Below, one piece after another: positions 31,171-39,891 of a DNA stretch of 64,000 bases. The notes under the pieces are model-generated. The model was given only the letters and a program-made list of their open reading frames with translations. It was not told the DNA's origin and ran no database searches. Source of the stretch: CAZCEC01 sp964497615 (GTDB lineage Bacteria; Chloroflexota; Anaerolineae; Anaerolineales; UBA6663); assembly GCA_964497615.1 (NCBI GenBank), contig CAZCEC010000006.1, forward strand, positions 62,001 through 126,000. The letters are read 5' to 3'. The position numbers and the translations under genes are program-made. Position 1 is the first letter of the stretch. Every line of letters starts with the position of its first letter.

Positions 31171-31437
31171 ATGCGTGACATTGGTATTCGAGAATTGAAG
31201 ACGCGCGCGTCCGCCATCATGCGTAACGTTTGGAAGCGCCGGGCGCGCTATGTCATCACCTATCATGGGCGACCCATTGGGTTGCTGATCCCCCTGGAAC
31301 AGGCGCCAGGCTCGAATGCGCCCGCCGAGCCGGCGGAGGCCGTGTGGGCCGAGCTGACCCGCCTGGGCGAGGAGATCGGCCGGGGTTGGCGGTCGCCGCA
31401 GACCAGCACCGAGCTGCTCTCCAGCCTGCGCCGCTGA
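31171..31437 (+). CDS. Antitoxin, Phd/YefM-like
   Basis: The 88-aa protein starts MRDIGIRELKTRASAIM and continues with RYVITYHGRPIGLLIP, the standard Phd/YefM DNA-binding half that represses its own operon. The C-terminal half (EAVWAELTRLGEEIGRGW) would wrap the toxin. The start at 31171 is chosen over 31156 because GGAAGG lies at a proper distance before it and the family begins there. The VapC-like toxin gene follows after 9 bases. Confidence 0.88.
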   Translation: MRDIGIRELKTRASAIMRNVWKRRARYVITYHGRPIGLLIPLEQAPGSNAPAEPAEAVWAELTRLGEEIGRGWRSPQTSTELLSSLRR

Positions 31438-31446
31438 GGTCGCGCC

Positions 31447-31887
31447 GTGGCCGGCCCGTTTGTCGTGGATGCCAGTGTCTTCCTGAATGCTTTTAACCCA
31501 AGCGAGACCGGCCATGCCGACAGCTACCGCTTCCTGGATCGGCTTCAGGCGGGCGCCATTCCCACTATCAGCCCCACCTTGCTCCTGCCCGAAGTCGCCG
31601 CGGCCATCGGTCGAGGCCGGCAGGACACCGAATTGGCCCAAGCCTTTGCGCGCACCCTCAGCCGCCTGGCCCATCTGGTCCTGGTTCCTCTTGAGATTGG
31701 CCTGGCGCAGCAGGCCGCCGACATCGCCGCCCAGTATCGTTTGCGGGGCGCTGATGCGGTCTATGCCGCGGTGGCCCTGAGATTCGCTTGCCCGCTCGTC
31801 ACTTTGGATGACGAGCAGCGGCAGCGTCTGGTGAAGGTGCTCCCCACCACCACGCCGGCCGGCGCCCTGAAGACCTGGGAGCAGTGA
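31447..31887 (+). CDS. Toxin, VapC-like PIN-domain ribonuclease
   Basis: The 146-aa protein has the four acidic residues of the PIN active site: Asp8 (VVDASVF), Glu49 (LLPEVAAAI), Asp103 (LRGADAVYAAVA) and Asp121 or 122 (LVTLDDEQ). VapC toxins cut tRNA or rRNA and arrest growth. The start is GTG. It lies 9 bases after a Phd/YefM-type antitoxin, so the pair is a type II toxin-antitoxin module. The target RNA is unknown. Confidence 0.9.
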   Translation: MAGPFVVDASVFLNAFNPSETGHADSYRFLDRLQAGAIPTISPTLLLPEVAAAIGRGRQDTELAQAFARTLSRLAHLVLVPLEIGLAQQAADIAAQYRLRGADAVYAAVALRFACPLVTLDDEQRQRLVKVLPTTTPAGALKTWEQ

Positions 31888-31945
31888 TCGGCTCGTCCAG
31901 TCCTGCCTCCCTGACCCCCCTCCAAACAGGCAGTCAAAGCAACTC

Positions 31946-31974
31946 TTGCGAGTCCCCACCACAGGCGGTATAAT
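31946..31974 (+). promoter_or_regulatory. Promoter of the hrcA-grpE-dnaK-dnaJ operon
   Basis: TTGCGA (31946-31951) and a perfect TATAAT (31969-31974) are spaced by 17 bases. The expected transcription start, about 31981, is directly before the CIRCE operator. Confidence 0.85.
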
Positions 31975-31987
31975 GTTTCTGTCTGAA

Positions 31988-32014
31988 TTAGCACTCTCGA
32001 GCCGAGAGTGCTAA
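31988..32014. promoter_or_regulatory. CIRCE operator (HrcA binding site)
   Basis: TTAGCACTC (31988-31996), a 9-base spacer and GAGTGCTAA (32006-32014) match the classical CIRCE inverted repeat perfectly. It sits just after the promoter and 15 bases before the hrcA start, so HrcA should repress the operon until heat shock frees it. Confidence 0.98.
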
Positions 32015-32029
32015 TTGGTGAAATAGCCT

Positions 32030-33061
32030 ATGGAAACCCTGCCAGAACGCCAAGCCACCATCCTTGGCCTGATTATTCGCGAATACATCGACACCGCCCA
32101 GCCCATTAGTTCCAAGGCGCTGGTCGAGAAATACAACCTCGGCGTCTCCTCGGCCACCATTCGCAATGAGATGGTCGCCCTGACCGAGAAGGGCTTCCTG
32201 CGCCAGCCGCACACCTCCGCCGGCCGTGAGCCCACCGAGCAGGGCTATCGCTACTTTGTCCACCGCATCGTCGGCGAGAACGAACTGCCTGTGGCCGAGC
32301 GCCGCACCATCAGCCACCAGTTCTTCCAGGCCCACCGCGACGTGGACGAGTGGATGCGGCTGGCGGCTTCCGTGCTGGCGCAGCACGCCCGCGGCGCCAG
32401 CCTGGTCACCGCGCCGCGCCAGCTAAAGGCCCGCTTCAAGCACCTGGAATTGATTGCCACCCAGGGGCGGCTGGTGCTGCTGGTGCTGGTGCTCCAGGGC
32501 GGTGAGGTCCGCCAGCAGATGCTCACCCTGGCCGAGCCGCCTTCACAGGAGCAGCTCAGCGACGCCGCCAACCGCATCAATGCGCAGTGTCTGGGACTGG
32601 ATGGCGATGGGGTGCTGGCCCAGTCCACGCACCTGCCCACGCTGGAACAGGAAGTGGGCCGGTTGATTTCTGAGATGATGTACAAGGCCGAGGCCGTTTC
32701 CGCGGGCGAGGTCTTTCGCGACGGGGTGAGCACGGTGCTGGCCGAGCCGGAGTTTGCCGGCTCCGAGTCGGCCCGGCAGGCCCTGCGCGTGCTCGAAGAG
32801 CGCACCTACCTGGAAGAATTTCTGGCCAAGGCCATTTCGCCCAATGTGGGCGGCATCGAGGTCGTCATTGGCGGCGATAACTCGTGGCAGGAGTTGAAGG
32901 ATTGCTCGATGGTGCTGGCCCGCTACGGCGTGGCCGGCTATGCCACCGGCGCCATGGGGGTGCTCGGCCCGCAGCGCATGGCCTATGGCCGCGCCATCTC
33001 CACCGTGCGCTTTGTCGCCGGGCTGATGAGCGACATGATGTACGAAGTCTATACCGAATAA
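32030..33061 (+). CDS. hrcA: Heat-inducible transcription repressor HrcA
   Basis: HrcA binds CIRCE and represses the chaperone operon. The winged-helix N terminus (RQATILGLIIREYIDTAQP, then SSATIRNEMVALTEKGFL and the PHTSAGR turn) is standard. The middle dimerisation domain and a C-terminal NCSMVLARYG-like motif (DCSMVLARYGV) with the GVLGPQRMAYGRAIS block complete the family pattern. Length 343 aa is normal. It is the first gene of the operon, 15 bases after the operator. Confidence 0.97.
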   Translation: METLPERQATILGLIIREYIDTAQPISSKALVEKYNLGVSSATIRNEMVALTEKGFLRQPHTSAGREPTEQGYRYFVHRIVGENELPVAERRTISHQFFQAHRDVDEWMRLAASVLAQHARGASLVTAPRQLKARFKHLELIATQGRLVLLVLVLQGGEVRQQMLTLAEPPSQEQLSDAANRINAQCLGLDGDGVLAQSTHLPTLEQEVGRLISEMMYKAEAVSAGEVFRDGVSTVLAEPEFAGSESARQALRVLEERTYLEEFLAKAISPNVGGIEVVIGGDNSWQELKDCSMVLARYGVAGYATGAMGVLGPQRMAYGRAISTVRFVAGLMSDMMYEVYTE

Positions 33062-33077
33062 GCGAGTCCTGATCCTG

Positions 33078-33641
33078 ATGACCGACGAAAACAATCTCTC
33101 CGATAACCTGGAAGCGGCCGCCGCCGCGGAAGCGACTGCCCCGGCTGCCGAGGCCGCCCCCGACCCGCTGGCCGAGCTGCAGGCTGCGCTGGATGAGGCC
33201 AAGGCCAAGGCCGCGGAATACCTGGAAGGCTGGCAGCGCGCCCGCGCCGAGTTCGCCAACTACAAGCGCCGCGTTGAAAAGGAACAGAGCGAGGCCCACC
33301 AATACGCCGCGGCCCGCGTCATTGGCCGCTTTCTGGACGCGCTGGACGACTTCGACCGCGCCATGGCCGACCGCCCCGGCGACGACGCCAGCGCCGAAGC
33401 CCTGACGCGCTGGGCCGCGGGCGTCAGCCTGATCCAGCGCAAGCTGCAAACCGTGCTCGAGTCCGAAAATGTCGAGCGCATCCCGGCCGAGGGCCAGCCC
33501 TTCGACCCCAACCTGCACGAAGCCGTCACCCACGAAGACAGCGACGGCCACGAGCCAGGCGCCGTCATCGGCGTGGTGCGGCAGGGCTATCGCCTGGGCG
33601 AACGCGTGATCCGGCCCGCCCTGGTTCGCGTGGCAAAATAA
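33078..33641 (+). CDS. grpE: Nucleotide exchange factor GrpE
   Basis: GrpE speeds ADP release from DnaK. The 187-aa protein has an acidic, Ala-rich disordered N terminus (residues 1-35), a long coiled-coil helix (residues 40-90, with RARAEFANYKRRVEKEQ) and a C-terminal beta domain ending GYRLGERVIRPALVRVAK, the family signature. It lies 16 bases after hrcA and before dnaK, as usual. Confidence 0.96.
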   Translation: MTDENNLSDNLEAAAAAEATAPAAEAAPDPLAELQAALDEAKAKAAEYLEGWQRARAEFANYKRRVEKEQSEAHQYAAARVIGRFLDALDDFDRAMADRPGDDASAEALTRWAAGVSLIQRKLQTVLESENVERIPAEGQPFDPNLHEAVTHEDSDGHEPGAVIGVVRQGYRLGERVIRPALVRVAK

Positions 33642-33649
33642 ACAACCGG

Positions 33650-33687
33650 CTGACCAATTCACTGATTGACTAATTGATTGATTGACA
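33650..33687 (+). repeat. Heptamer-type tandem repeat (TGATTGA units) before dnaK
   Basis: The gap between grpE and dnaK is built from degenerate TGATTGAC / TGATTGAT units and ends at the AGGAG ribosome binding site of dnaK. It is A/T-richer than its surroundings. Confidence 0.55.
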
Positions 33688-33697
33688 GGAGTTCTGC

Positions 33698-35620
<1,923 letters not shown>

Positions 35621-35629
35621 CAAAGGCCC

Positions 35630-35698
35630 GACGAAGGACGAAGGACCAAGGACGAAGCCTCGCGTTCCGCCTTCGTCACCCGTCTTTCGTCCTTCGTC
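35630..35698. repeat. Inverted repeat built of GACGAAG units between dnaK and dnaJ
   Basis: The left arm (35630-35657) consists of GACGAAGGACGAAG-type units and the right arm (35671-35698) of their complement (CTTCGTC units), so the whole element can fold into a long imperfect hairpin. It starts 10 bases after the dnaK stop and ends 9 bases before the dnaJ start, and could slow or attenuate transcription into dnaJ. Confidence 0.7.
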
Positions 35699-35707
35699 TT
35701 TCTGACT

Positions 35708-36826
35708 GTGGCTGCCAAACGCGACTACTACGAAAGCCTCGGCGTGGGCCGGCAAGCTGGCCCCGACGAAATCCGCTCGGCCTATCGCAAGCTGGCCAAG
35801 CAATATCACCCCGACGTCAACAAAGAGACGGGCGCCGAGGACCGCTTTAAGGAAGTCAGCGAAGCCTACGCCGTGCTTTCGGACGAGCAAAAGCGCGCCG
35901 CCTACGACCGCTACGGCCATGCCGGCGTCAGCGGCGCGGGCGCGCCCGATTTCTCCGGCTTCGGCATGGAGGACATCTTCGAGAGCATCTTTGGCGGCTT
36001 TGGCACCCGCACCACCACCCGCCGCAGCCCGCGCCGCGGCACCGATGTGCGCTACGACCTGAGCATCACCTTCGAGGAGGCCATCAGCGGCGTCGAGAAG
36101 GAAATCCAGGTGACGCGCCACGAAGCCTGCGGCACCTGCAAGGGCAGCGGGGCCGAGCCGGGCACCACCCCCGTGCGCTGCCACACCTGCAACGGCAGCG
36201 GCGAAGTGCGCCAGGTGCGCCAGACCTTCCTGGGCAGCATGGTCAATGTCTCCACCTGCCCCACCTGCCAGGGCAAGGGCGAGACCATCGCCACCCCCTG
36301 CCACACCTGCCACGGCCGCACCCAGGTGCGCCAGACGCGCCGCCTGTCGGTCAACATCCCGCCCGGCGTGGATAGCGGCACGCAGATCCGCCTGTCTGGC
36401 GAGGGCGAGCCGGGCCTGAACGGCGGGCCGAACGGCAACCTGTACGTGGCCCTGACCGTGCTGCCGCACAAGCACTTCCGCCGCCAGGGCGACGACATCG
36501 TGCTCGAGGTCGCCATCAACCTGGCGCAGGCCGCCCTGGGCACCGACATCACCGTACCCTCGGTCAACGGCGCCGAGAAGATCAAGGTCCCGGCCGGCAC
36601 CCAGCCCGGCACCATCTTCCACCTGCGCGGCAAGGGCGTGCCGCGCCTGCAGCGCAGCGGCCGCGGCGACATGTACGTGCTGGTCACCGTCGCCACACCC
36701 ACCCAGCTCTCCAACGACCAGAAGAAGCTGCTCAAGGAACTGGCCAAGAGTTTCGAGGCCGACGCCGTGCCCCAGGAACGCGGCCTCATCGACCGCATCC
36801 GCGACGTGCTCATCGGCGGGGGCTAA
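35708..36826 (+). CDS. dnaJ: Chaperone DnaJ (Hsp40)
   Basis: Co-chaperone that delivers substrates to DnaK and stimulates its ATPase. The GTG start gives AAKRDYYESLGV, a normal J-domain start, with the HPD motif at about residues 35-37 (YHPDVNK). A Gly/Phe-rich stretch (GAPDFSGFG, then IFGGFG) is followed by the zinc-binding repeats CGTCKGSG, CHTCNGSG, CPTCQGKG and CHTCHGRT. The last departs from the CxxCxGxG pattern at its end but keeps both cysteines. The C-terminal domains are intact at 372 aa. Confidence 0.97.
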   Translation: MAAKRDYYESLGVGRQAGPDEIRSAYRKLAKQYHPDVNKETGAEDRFKEVSEAYAVLSDEQKRAAYDRYGHAGVSGAGAPDFSGFGMEDIFESIFGGFGTRTTTRRSPRRGTDVRYDLSITFEEAISGVEKEIQVTRHEACGTCKGSGAEPGTTPVRCHTCNGSGEVRQVRQTFLGSMVNVSTCPTCQGKGETIATPCHTCHGRTQVRQTRRLSVNIPPGVDSGTQIRLSGEGEPGLNGGPNGNLYVALTVLPHKHFRRQGDDIVLEVAINLAQAALGTDITVPSVNGAEKIKVPAGTQPGTIFHLRGKGVPRLQRSGRGDMYVLVTVATPTQLSNDQKKLLKELAKSFEADAVPQERGLIDRIRDVLIGGG

Positions 36827-36844
36827 CGCTCGCCGCAGCTCTTT

Positions 36845-36952
36845 GTAGTCGCGCCTGTTACGGGCGCGCAGTGCCATTATCTGGCTCGACGCACCGCCCA
36901 TGCGCCCATCCGTAGTTGCGCCCTTCATGGGCGCGCAGCCCCATGAACTGGC
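36845..36952 (+). repeat. Tandem duplication of the prmA upstream/start region (period 67)
   Basis: The segment 36845-36885 resembles 36912-36952: both read GTAGTyGCGCC, a short variable loop, GGGCGCGCAG, then CCAT and CTGGCTyGA. The second copy contains the real prmA start codon (36943); in the first copy the ATG has become ATT. Each copy contains a GCGCC/GGGCGC hairpin. Confidence 0.7.
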
Positions 36953-37860
36953 TTGAAGTGACCCTTACCGTCAACGGCGAAGCCGCCGAGGCCGTCGCCG
37001 ACGTGCTTACCCGCTTCGCGCCGGAGGGCGTCGCCATCGAGGCTACCCGCCTCGACATCTCGCTCGACACCGACCTGGCCCGGCCCATCGGCGACCTGCT
37101 GGTGCGCGCCTACCTGCCCGCCGATGCCTCGCTCGACACCCGCCGCGCCGAACTGGAGCAGGCCCTGTGGCACCTGGGCCAGCTTTTGCCCCTGCCCGCC
37201 CCCGTCTATCGCCCCGTGGCCGAGAGCGACTGGGCCGAAAGCTGGAAGGCCAACTTCCAGCCCCTGCGCATCGGCCGCCGCCTGATGGTCATTCCCGCCT
37301 GGCTCGATCCCGCGCTGGAGCCGGGCGACATCGCCATCCGCCTCGACCCTGGCATGGCCTTTGGCACCGGCACCCATCCCACCACCCAGCTCTGCCTCCA
37401 GGCCATCGAGCGCCACCTGCGCCCCGGCCAGCCCATGCTCGACCTGGGCACTGGCTCCGGCATCCTCGCCATCGCCGCTGCCCGGCTGGGCGCGAGCGCC
37501 GTGCTGGCCCTGGATGTGGACGACGAAGCCGTGCGCGTGGCGGGGGAGAACACCCGCGCCAACGGCGTGGCCGGGCAGGTGCGCGTGGCGGCCGGCTCGC
37601 TGGCCGAGGTGCTGGCCGGTCAATTTGGAGAAGGGTGGAAGGGTGCGCCGCTGGTAGTCGCCAACATCCTGGCGCGCGTCATCGTCAAACTGATGGGGGA
37701 GGGCCTGGGGGAGATCGTGGCCTCCGGCGGCCTGCTGGTCGTCTCGGGCATCCTCGACTCGCAGGCGTTCGAGGTCATCGCCGCCCTCAAGGCCGCCGGC
37801 CTCACCATCGCGGCGCAGGAGCACATCGAGGAGTGGGTGGCGATTATCGCTAGAAAATAA
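36943..37860 (+). CDS. prmA: Ribosomal protein L11 methyltransferase
   Basis: Trimethylates ribosomal protein L11. The start at 36943 gives MNWLEVTLTVNGEAAEAVADVL, the family N terminus. The central AdoMet site is MLDLGTGSGILAIAAARLGA (about residues 166-185) with the acidic LDVDDEAV, and the active motif VVANILARVI is present. Length 305 aa is normal. It follows dnaJ, as in many bacteria, and ends against the terminator of infA on the other strand. Confidence 0.94.
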   Translation: MNWLEVTLTVNGEAAEAVADVLTRFAPEGVAIEATRLDISLDTDLARPIGDLLVRAYLPADASLDTRRAELEQALWHLGQLLPLPAPVYRPVAESDWAESWKANFQPLRIGRRLMVIPAWLDPALEPGDIAIRLDPGMAFGTGTHPTTQLCLQAIERHLRPGQPMLDLGTGSGILAIAAARLGASAVLALDVDDEAVRVAGENTRANGVAGQVRVAAGSLAEVLAGQFGEGWKGAPLVVANILARVIVKLMGEGLGEIVASGGLLVVSGILDSQAFEVIAALKAAGLTIAAQEHIEEWVAIIARK

Positions 37861-37861
37861 A

Positions 37862-37886
37862 GACCGCCTCAGACATTGAGGCGGTC
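37862..37886 (-). terminator. Rho-independent terminator of the rpsA-infA operon
   Basis: GACCGCCTCA and TGAGGCGGTC form a perfect 10-base stem with a 5-base loop. On the minus strand it is followed by TTTATTTTC, a good T tract, 13 bases after infA. The plus strand lacks a T tract, so it mainly serves the minus-strand operon. Confidence 0.85.
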
Positions 37887-37898
37887 ATCAACTCTGGC

Positions 37899-38159
37899 CT
37901 AGCGCGCCGCCGTAGCGTCCGGCGGCGGGGCGCTCCCGCTGTTGAAGCGGTAGGTAATCCGCCCGCGCGTCAGGTCGTAGGGCGAGAGCTCCACCTTCAC
38001 CCGATCCCCGAGCAGGATGCGGATGTAGTACTTGCGCAGCCGCCCCGAAAGATAGGCCAGCACCATGTGGCCGTTGTCCAGTTGCACCCGGAACGTGGTG
38101 CTGGGCATGGCTTCGGTCACCGTGCCCTCCACCACAATCTTCTCCTCAGTCTTTGCCAT
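37899..38159 (-). CDS. infA: Translation initiation factor IF-1
   Basis: A one-domain OB-fold protein that binds the ribosomal A site at initiation. The sequence MAKTEEKIVVEGTVTEAMP, then FRVQLDNGHMVLAYLSGRLRK and ILLGDRVKVELSPYDLTRGRI is unmistakable. The protein is 86 aa against about 72 in most bacteria because of a C-terminal tail after ITYRF (NSGSAPPPDATAAR). It starts 5 bases after rpsA ends, so the two are co-transcribed. Confidence 0.97.
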   Translation of the reverse strand: MAKTEEKIVVEGTVTEAMPSTTFRVQLDNGHMVLAYLSGRLRKYYIRILLGDRVKVELSPYDLTRGRITYRFNSGSAPPPDATAAR

Positions 38160-38164
38160 GCGTT

Positions 38165-39568
38165 CTAAACCTTCTCCTCTCCAGTGGACGCGTCCTCCGA
38201 CGCGCCGGCGTTAGGGCCCGCCTCCGCTTCCGGCGCGGGCGGGGCCGGGGCCTCAGCCTCCGGCGTATCAGTTGTACTCGGCGCCTGGCTCAATTCAGCC
38301 GCGGGCGGCGGCGCCTCCGCTTCCGGCGCGGGCGGGGCCGGGGCTTCAGCCTCCGGCGCATCAGTTGTACTCGGCGCCTGGCTCAATTCAGCCGCGGGGG
38401 CCGGCGCCTCGGCTTCCGGCGCGGGTGGAGCTTCGGCCGCCGGCTCTTCAGCCATTTCCGGCGCCTGGTCCTGGTCATACTCAGGCTCGGGCGCCAACTC
38501 AGTCAAAACCCGCTGGAGCGCAAGTCCGATCCGCTGCCGGTCGGGTTCCACATTTAAGACGCGCACCTGCACCGTGGCGCCTTCCACCACGCCCGGCTGG
38601 TTGGCAATCTGGTTGGTAGGCAGCAAGCCTTCCACCCCTTCGCCCAGGTCCACAAAGGCCCCAAACGGGGCCAGGCGCGTCACGGCACCCTCCACGGTCT
38701 GGCCGGGTTGCAGGCGCTCGCCCACCCTTTGCCAGGGGTCCGGCTGGCGGCGCTTGAGGCTCAGCCCAATGCGCTTGCTCTCCCGGTCCACCTTCAGCAC
38801 TTCCACTTCCACGCTGTCGCCCACGGCCAGCACTTCGCTGGGGTGCTTCACCCGGCGCCAGGACAGCTCGGAAATGTGCACCAGCCCGTCGGCGCCGCCC
38901 AGGTCGACGAAGGCGCCAAAGTCACGCAAGCCGGTGACGGTGCCGGTCCGCACCTGGCCTTCGGCCAGGTCGGAGAGCAGCCGCGCCTTTTGCTTCTCGC
39001 GGTATTCCTTCTGGGCGTTGCGCTGCGACAGCACCAGGCGGCGGCGCTGGCGGTCCACCTCGATCACCTTGAAGCCCATGGCGCGCCCCACCAACTGCGC
39101 CAGCCGGCCCTGCCGTTCGTTCTCCGGCACGCCGCGCGGCAGGTCGGTGATGTGCGATACGGGCACAAAGGCCTGCACATCGCCAAACTGCACGATGAGC
39201 CCGCCGCGGTTGTAGCCGCCCACGGTGCCTTCCCACATCTCGCCCGTCGCCATCAGCCGCTCGGCCGTCAGCCAGTCCTTCTGCTGGCGGCCCTGGTTCA
39301 CCGAGACGCGCAGGTTGCCGTCTTTGTCCTCCGGCTCGATGACGACCACCGGCACTTCCTGGTCCACCTCAAAGTTCACGCCTTCTTCGCGCAGCTTGTC
39401 CAGCTCGGCACGCGGCACGACGCCGTCGCGCTTCAGCCCCAGGTCCACGATCATCCCCTGGGTGTCCAGGGCCACCACCCGGCCAGACAGAACGTCGCCG
39501 CGTTGAGGCCGCGGCGTATCTTCAGAGCCTTCGAAGAGGGTTCTAAAATCCGGTTCTGTGTCGGCCAT
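38165..39568 (-). CDS. rpsA: Ribosomal protein S1 with four S1 domains and a repeat-rich acidic tail
   Basis: S1 helps mRNA binding to the 30S subunit. The start at 39568 (MADTEPDFRTLF) is preferred over 39613. Four S1 OB folds follow: about residues 24-93 (GDVLSGRVVALDTQGMIVDLG), 110-180, 197-268 (GTVTGLRDFGAFVDLGGADG) and 280-350 (GAVTRLAPFGAFVDLGEGVEG). The last 100 residues are a Pro/Ala/Glu tail made of a 31-residue repeat (two copies plus part of a third; core AELSQAPSTTD). A consensus promoter and an attenuator-like hairpin precede it. infA follows. Confidence 0.95.
   Translation of the reverse strand: MADTEPDFRTLFEGSEDTPRPQRGDVLSGRVVALDTQGMIVDLGLKRDGVVPRAELDKLREEGVNFEVDQEVPVVVIEPEDKDGNLRVSVNQGRQQKDWLTAERLMATGEMWEGTVGGYNRGGLIVQFGDVQAFVPVSHITDLPRGVPENERQGRLAQLVGRAMGFKVIEVDRQRRRLVLSQRNAQKEYREKQKARLLSDLAEGQVRTGTVTGLRDFGAFVDLGGADGLVHISELSWRRVKHPSEVLAVGDSVEVEVLKVDRESKRIGLSLKRRQPDPWQRVGERLQPGQTVEGAVTRLAPFGAFVDLGEGVEGLLPTNQIANQPGVVEGATVQVRVLNVEPDRQRIGLALQRVLTELAPEPEYDQDQAPEMAEEPAAEAPPAPEAEAPAPAAELSQAPSTTDAPEAEAPAPPAPEAEAPPPAAELSQAPSTTDTPEAEAPAPPAPEAEAGPNAGASEDASTGEEKV
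38219..38404 (-). repeat. 93-bp tandem repeat in the 3' end of rpsA
   Basis: Two nearly identical 93-base copies lie head to tail (landmark ATCAGTTGTACTCGG at 38267 and 38360), with part of a third copy after 38402. As 93 is a multiple of three, the copies add 31-residue units to the acidic tail without changing frame. The high identity suggests recent duplication. Confidence 0.85.
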
Positions 39569-39596
39569 AGTGTCGGACCATCCTCGACCAAACAAA

Positions 39597-39634
39597 AACT
39601 CGGCGGGATCCATCGAAACATGGCACGCCGAGTT
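39597..39634 (-). terminator. Attenuator-like hairpin in the rpsA leader
   Basis: On the minus strand AACTCGGC (39634-39627) pairs with GCCGAGTT (39604-39597); an inner CCAT/ATGG pair may extend it. A TTTGTTTGG tract follows at once, as in an intrinsic terminator. It lies about 110 bases after the predicted transcription start (near 39742) and 29 bases before rpsA, so it would end transcription inside the leader unless the fold is prevented. Confidence 0.7.
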
Positions 39635-39748
39635 GGTTGGCCTGGTTGGTGAGAGGTGACAATATGAAGGGTACTATCTCATCTCCGCAGCAAGCCCCAC
39701 AACCCAGTCCGCGCCATGTTGCGCGGCTCATACTGGATGAGTGGAAGC

Positions 39749-39777
39749 ATTATACATCCCGCCTTTTTCAATGTCAA
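39749..39777 (-). promoter_or_regulatory. Consensus promoter of rpsA-infA
   Basis: On the minus strand TTGACA (39777-39772), a 17-base spacer and TATAAT (39754-39749) match the housekeeping consensus perfectly. The expected leader is about 174 bases long and contains the hairpin at 39597-39634. Confidence 0.92.
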
Positions 39778-39808
39778 TTTTTACGGATATTTTGGCTCCG
39801 GATTTGTG

Positions 39809-39837
39809 TTGACAGTTCAAGCGCCAGTTGATATTGT
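39809..39837 (+). promoter_or_regulatory. Promoter of the TetR-family gene
   Basis: TTGACA (39809-39814) and TATTGT (39832-39837) are spaced by 17 bases. The expected start of transcription, about 39844, is next to the dyad at 39847-39860. This promoter is divergent from the rpsA promoter, with about 30 bases between their -35 boxes. Confidence 0.7.
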
Positions 39838-39846
39838 TTAACTTCG

Positions 39847-39860
39847 GTTCAATTTTGAAC
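39847..39860. promoter_or_regulatory. Candidate operator for the TetR-family regulator
   Basis: GTTCAA-TT-TTGAAC is a perfect inverted repeat lying at the predicted transcription start, where a bound repressor would block initiation. A further GTTCAA half-site overlaps the spacer (39815-39820). Autoregulation is inferred. Confidence 0.55.
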
Positions 39861-39891
39861 TCATATCCAAGATTGAGTTCGGCTGAGGCCC

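Noticed and set aside
36845..36952. CRISPR-like or tandem array before prmA
   Set aside because: There are only two unequal copies, and the second contains coding sequence.
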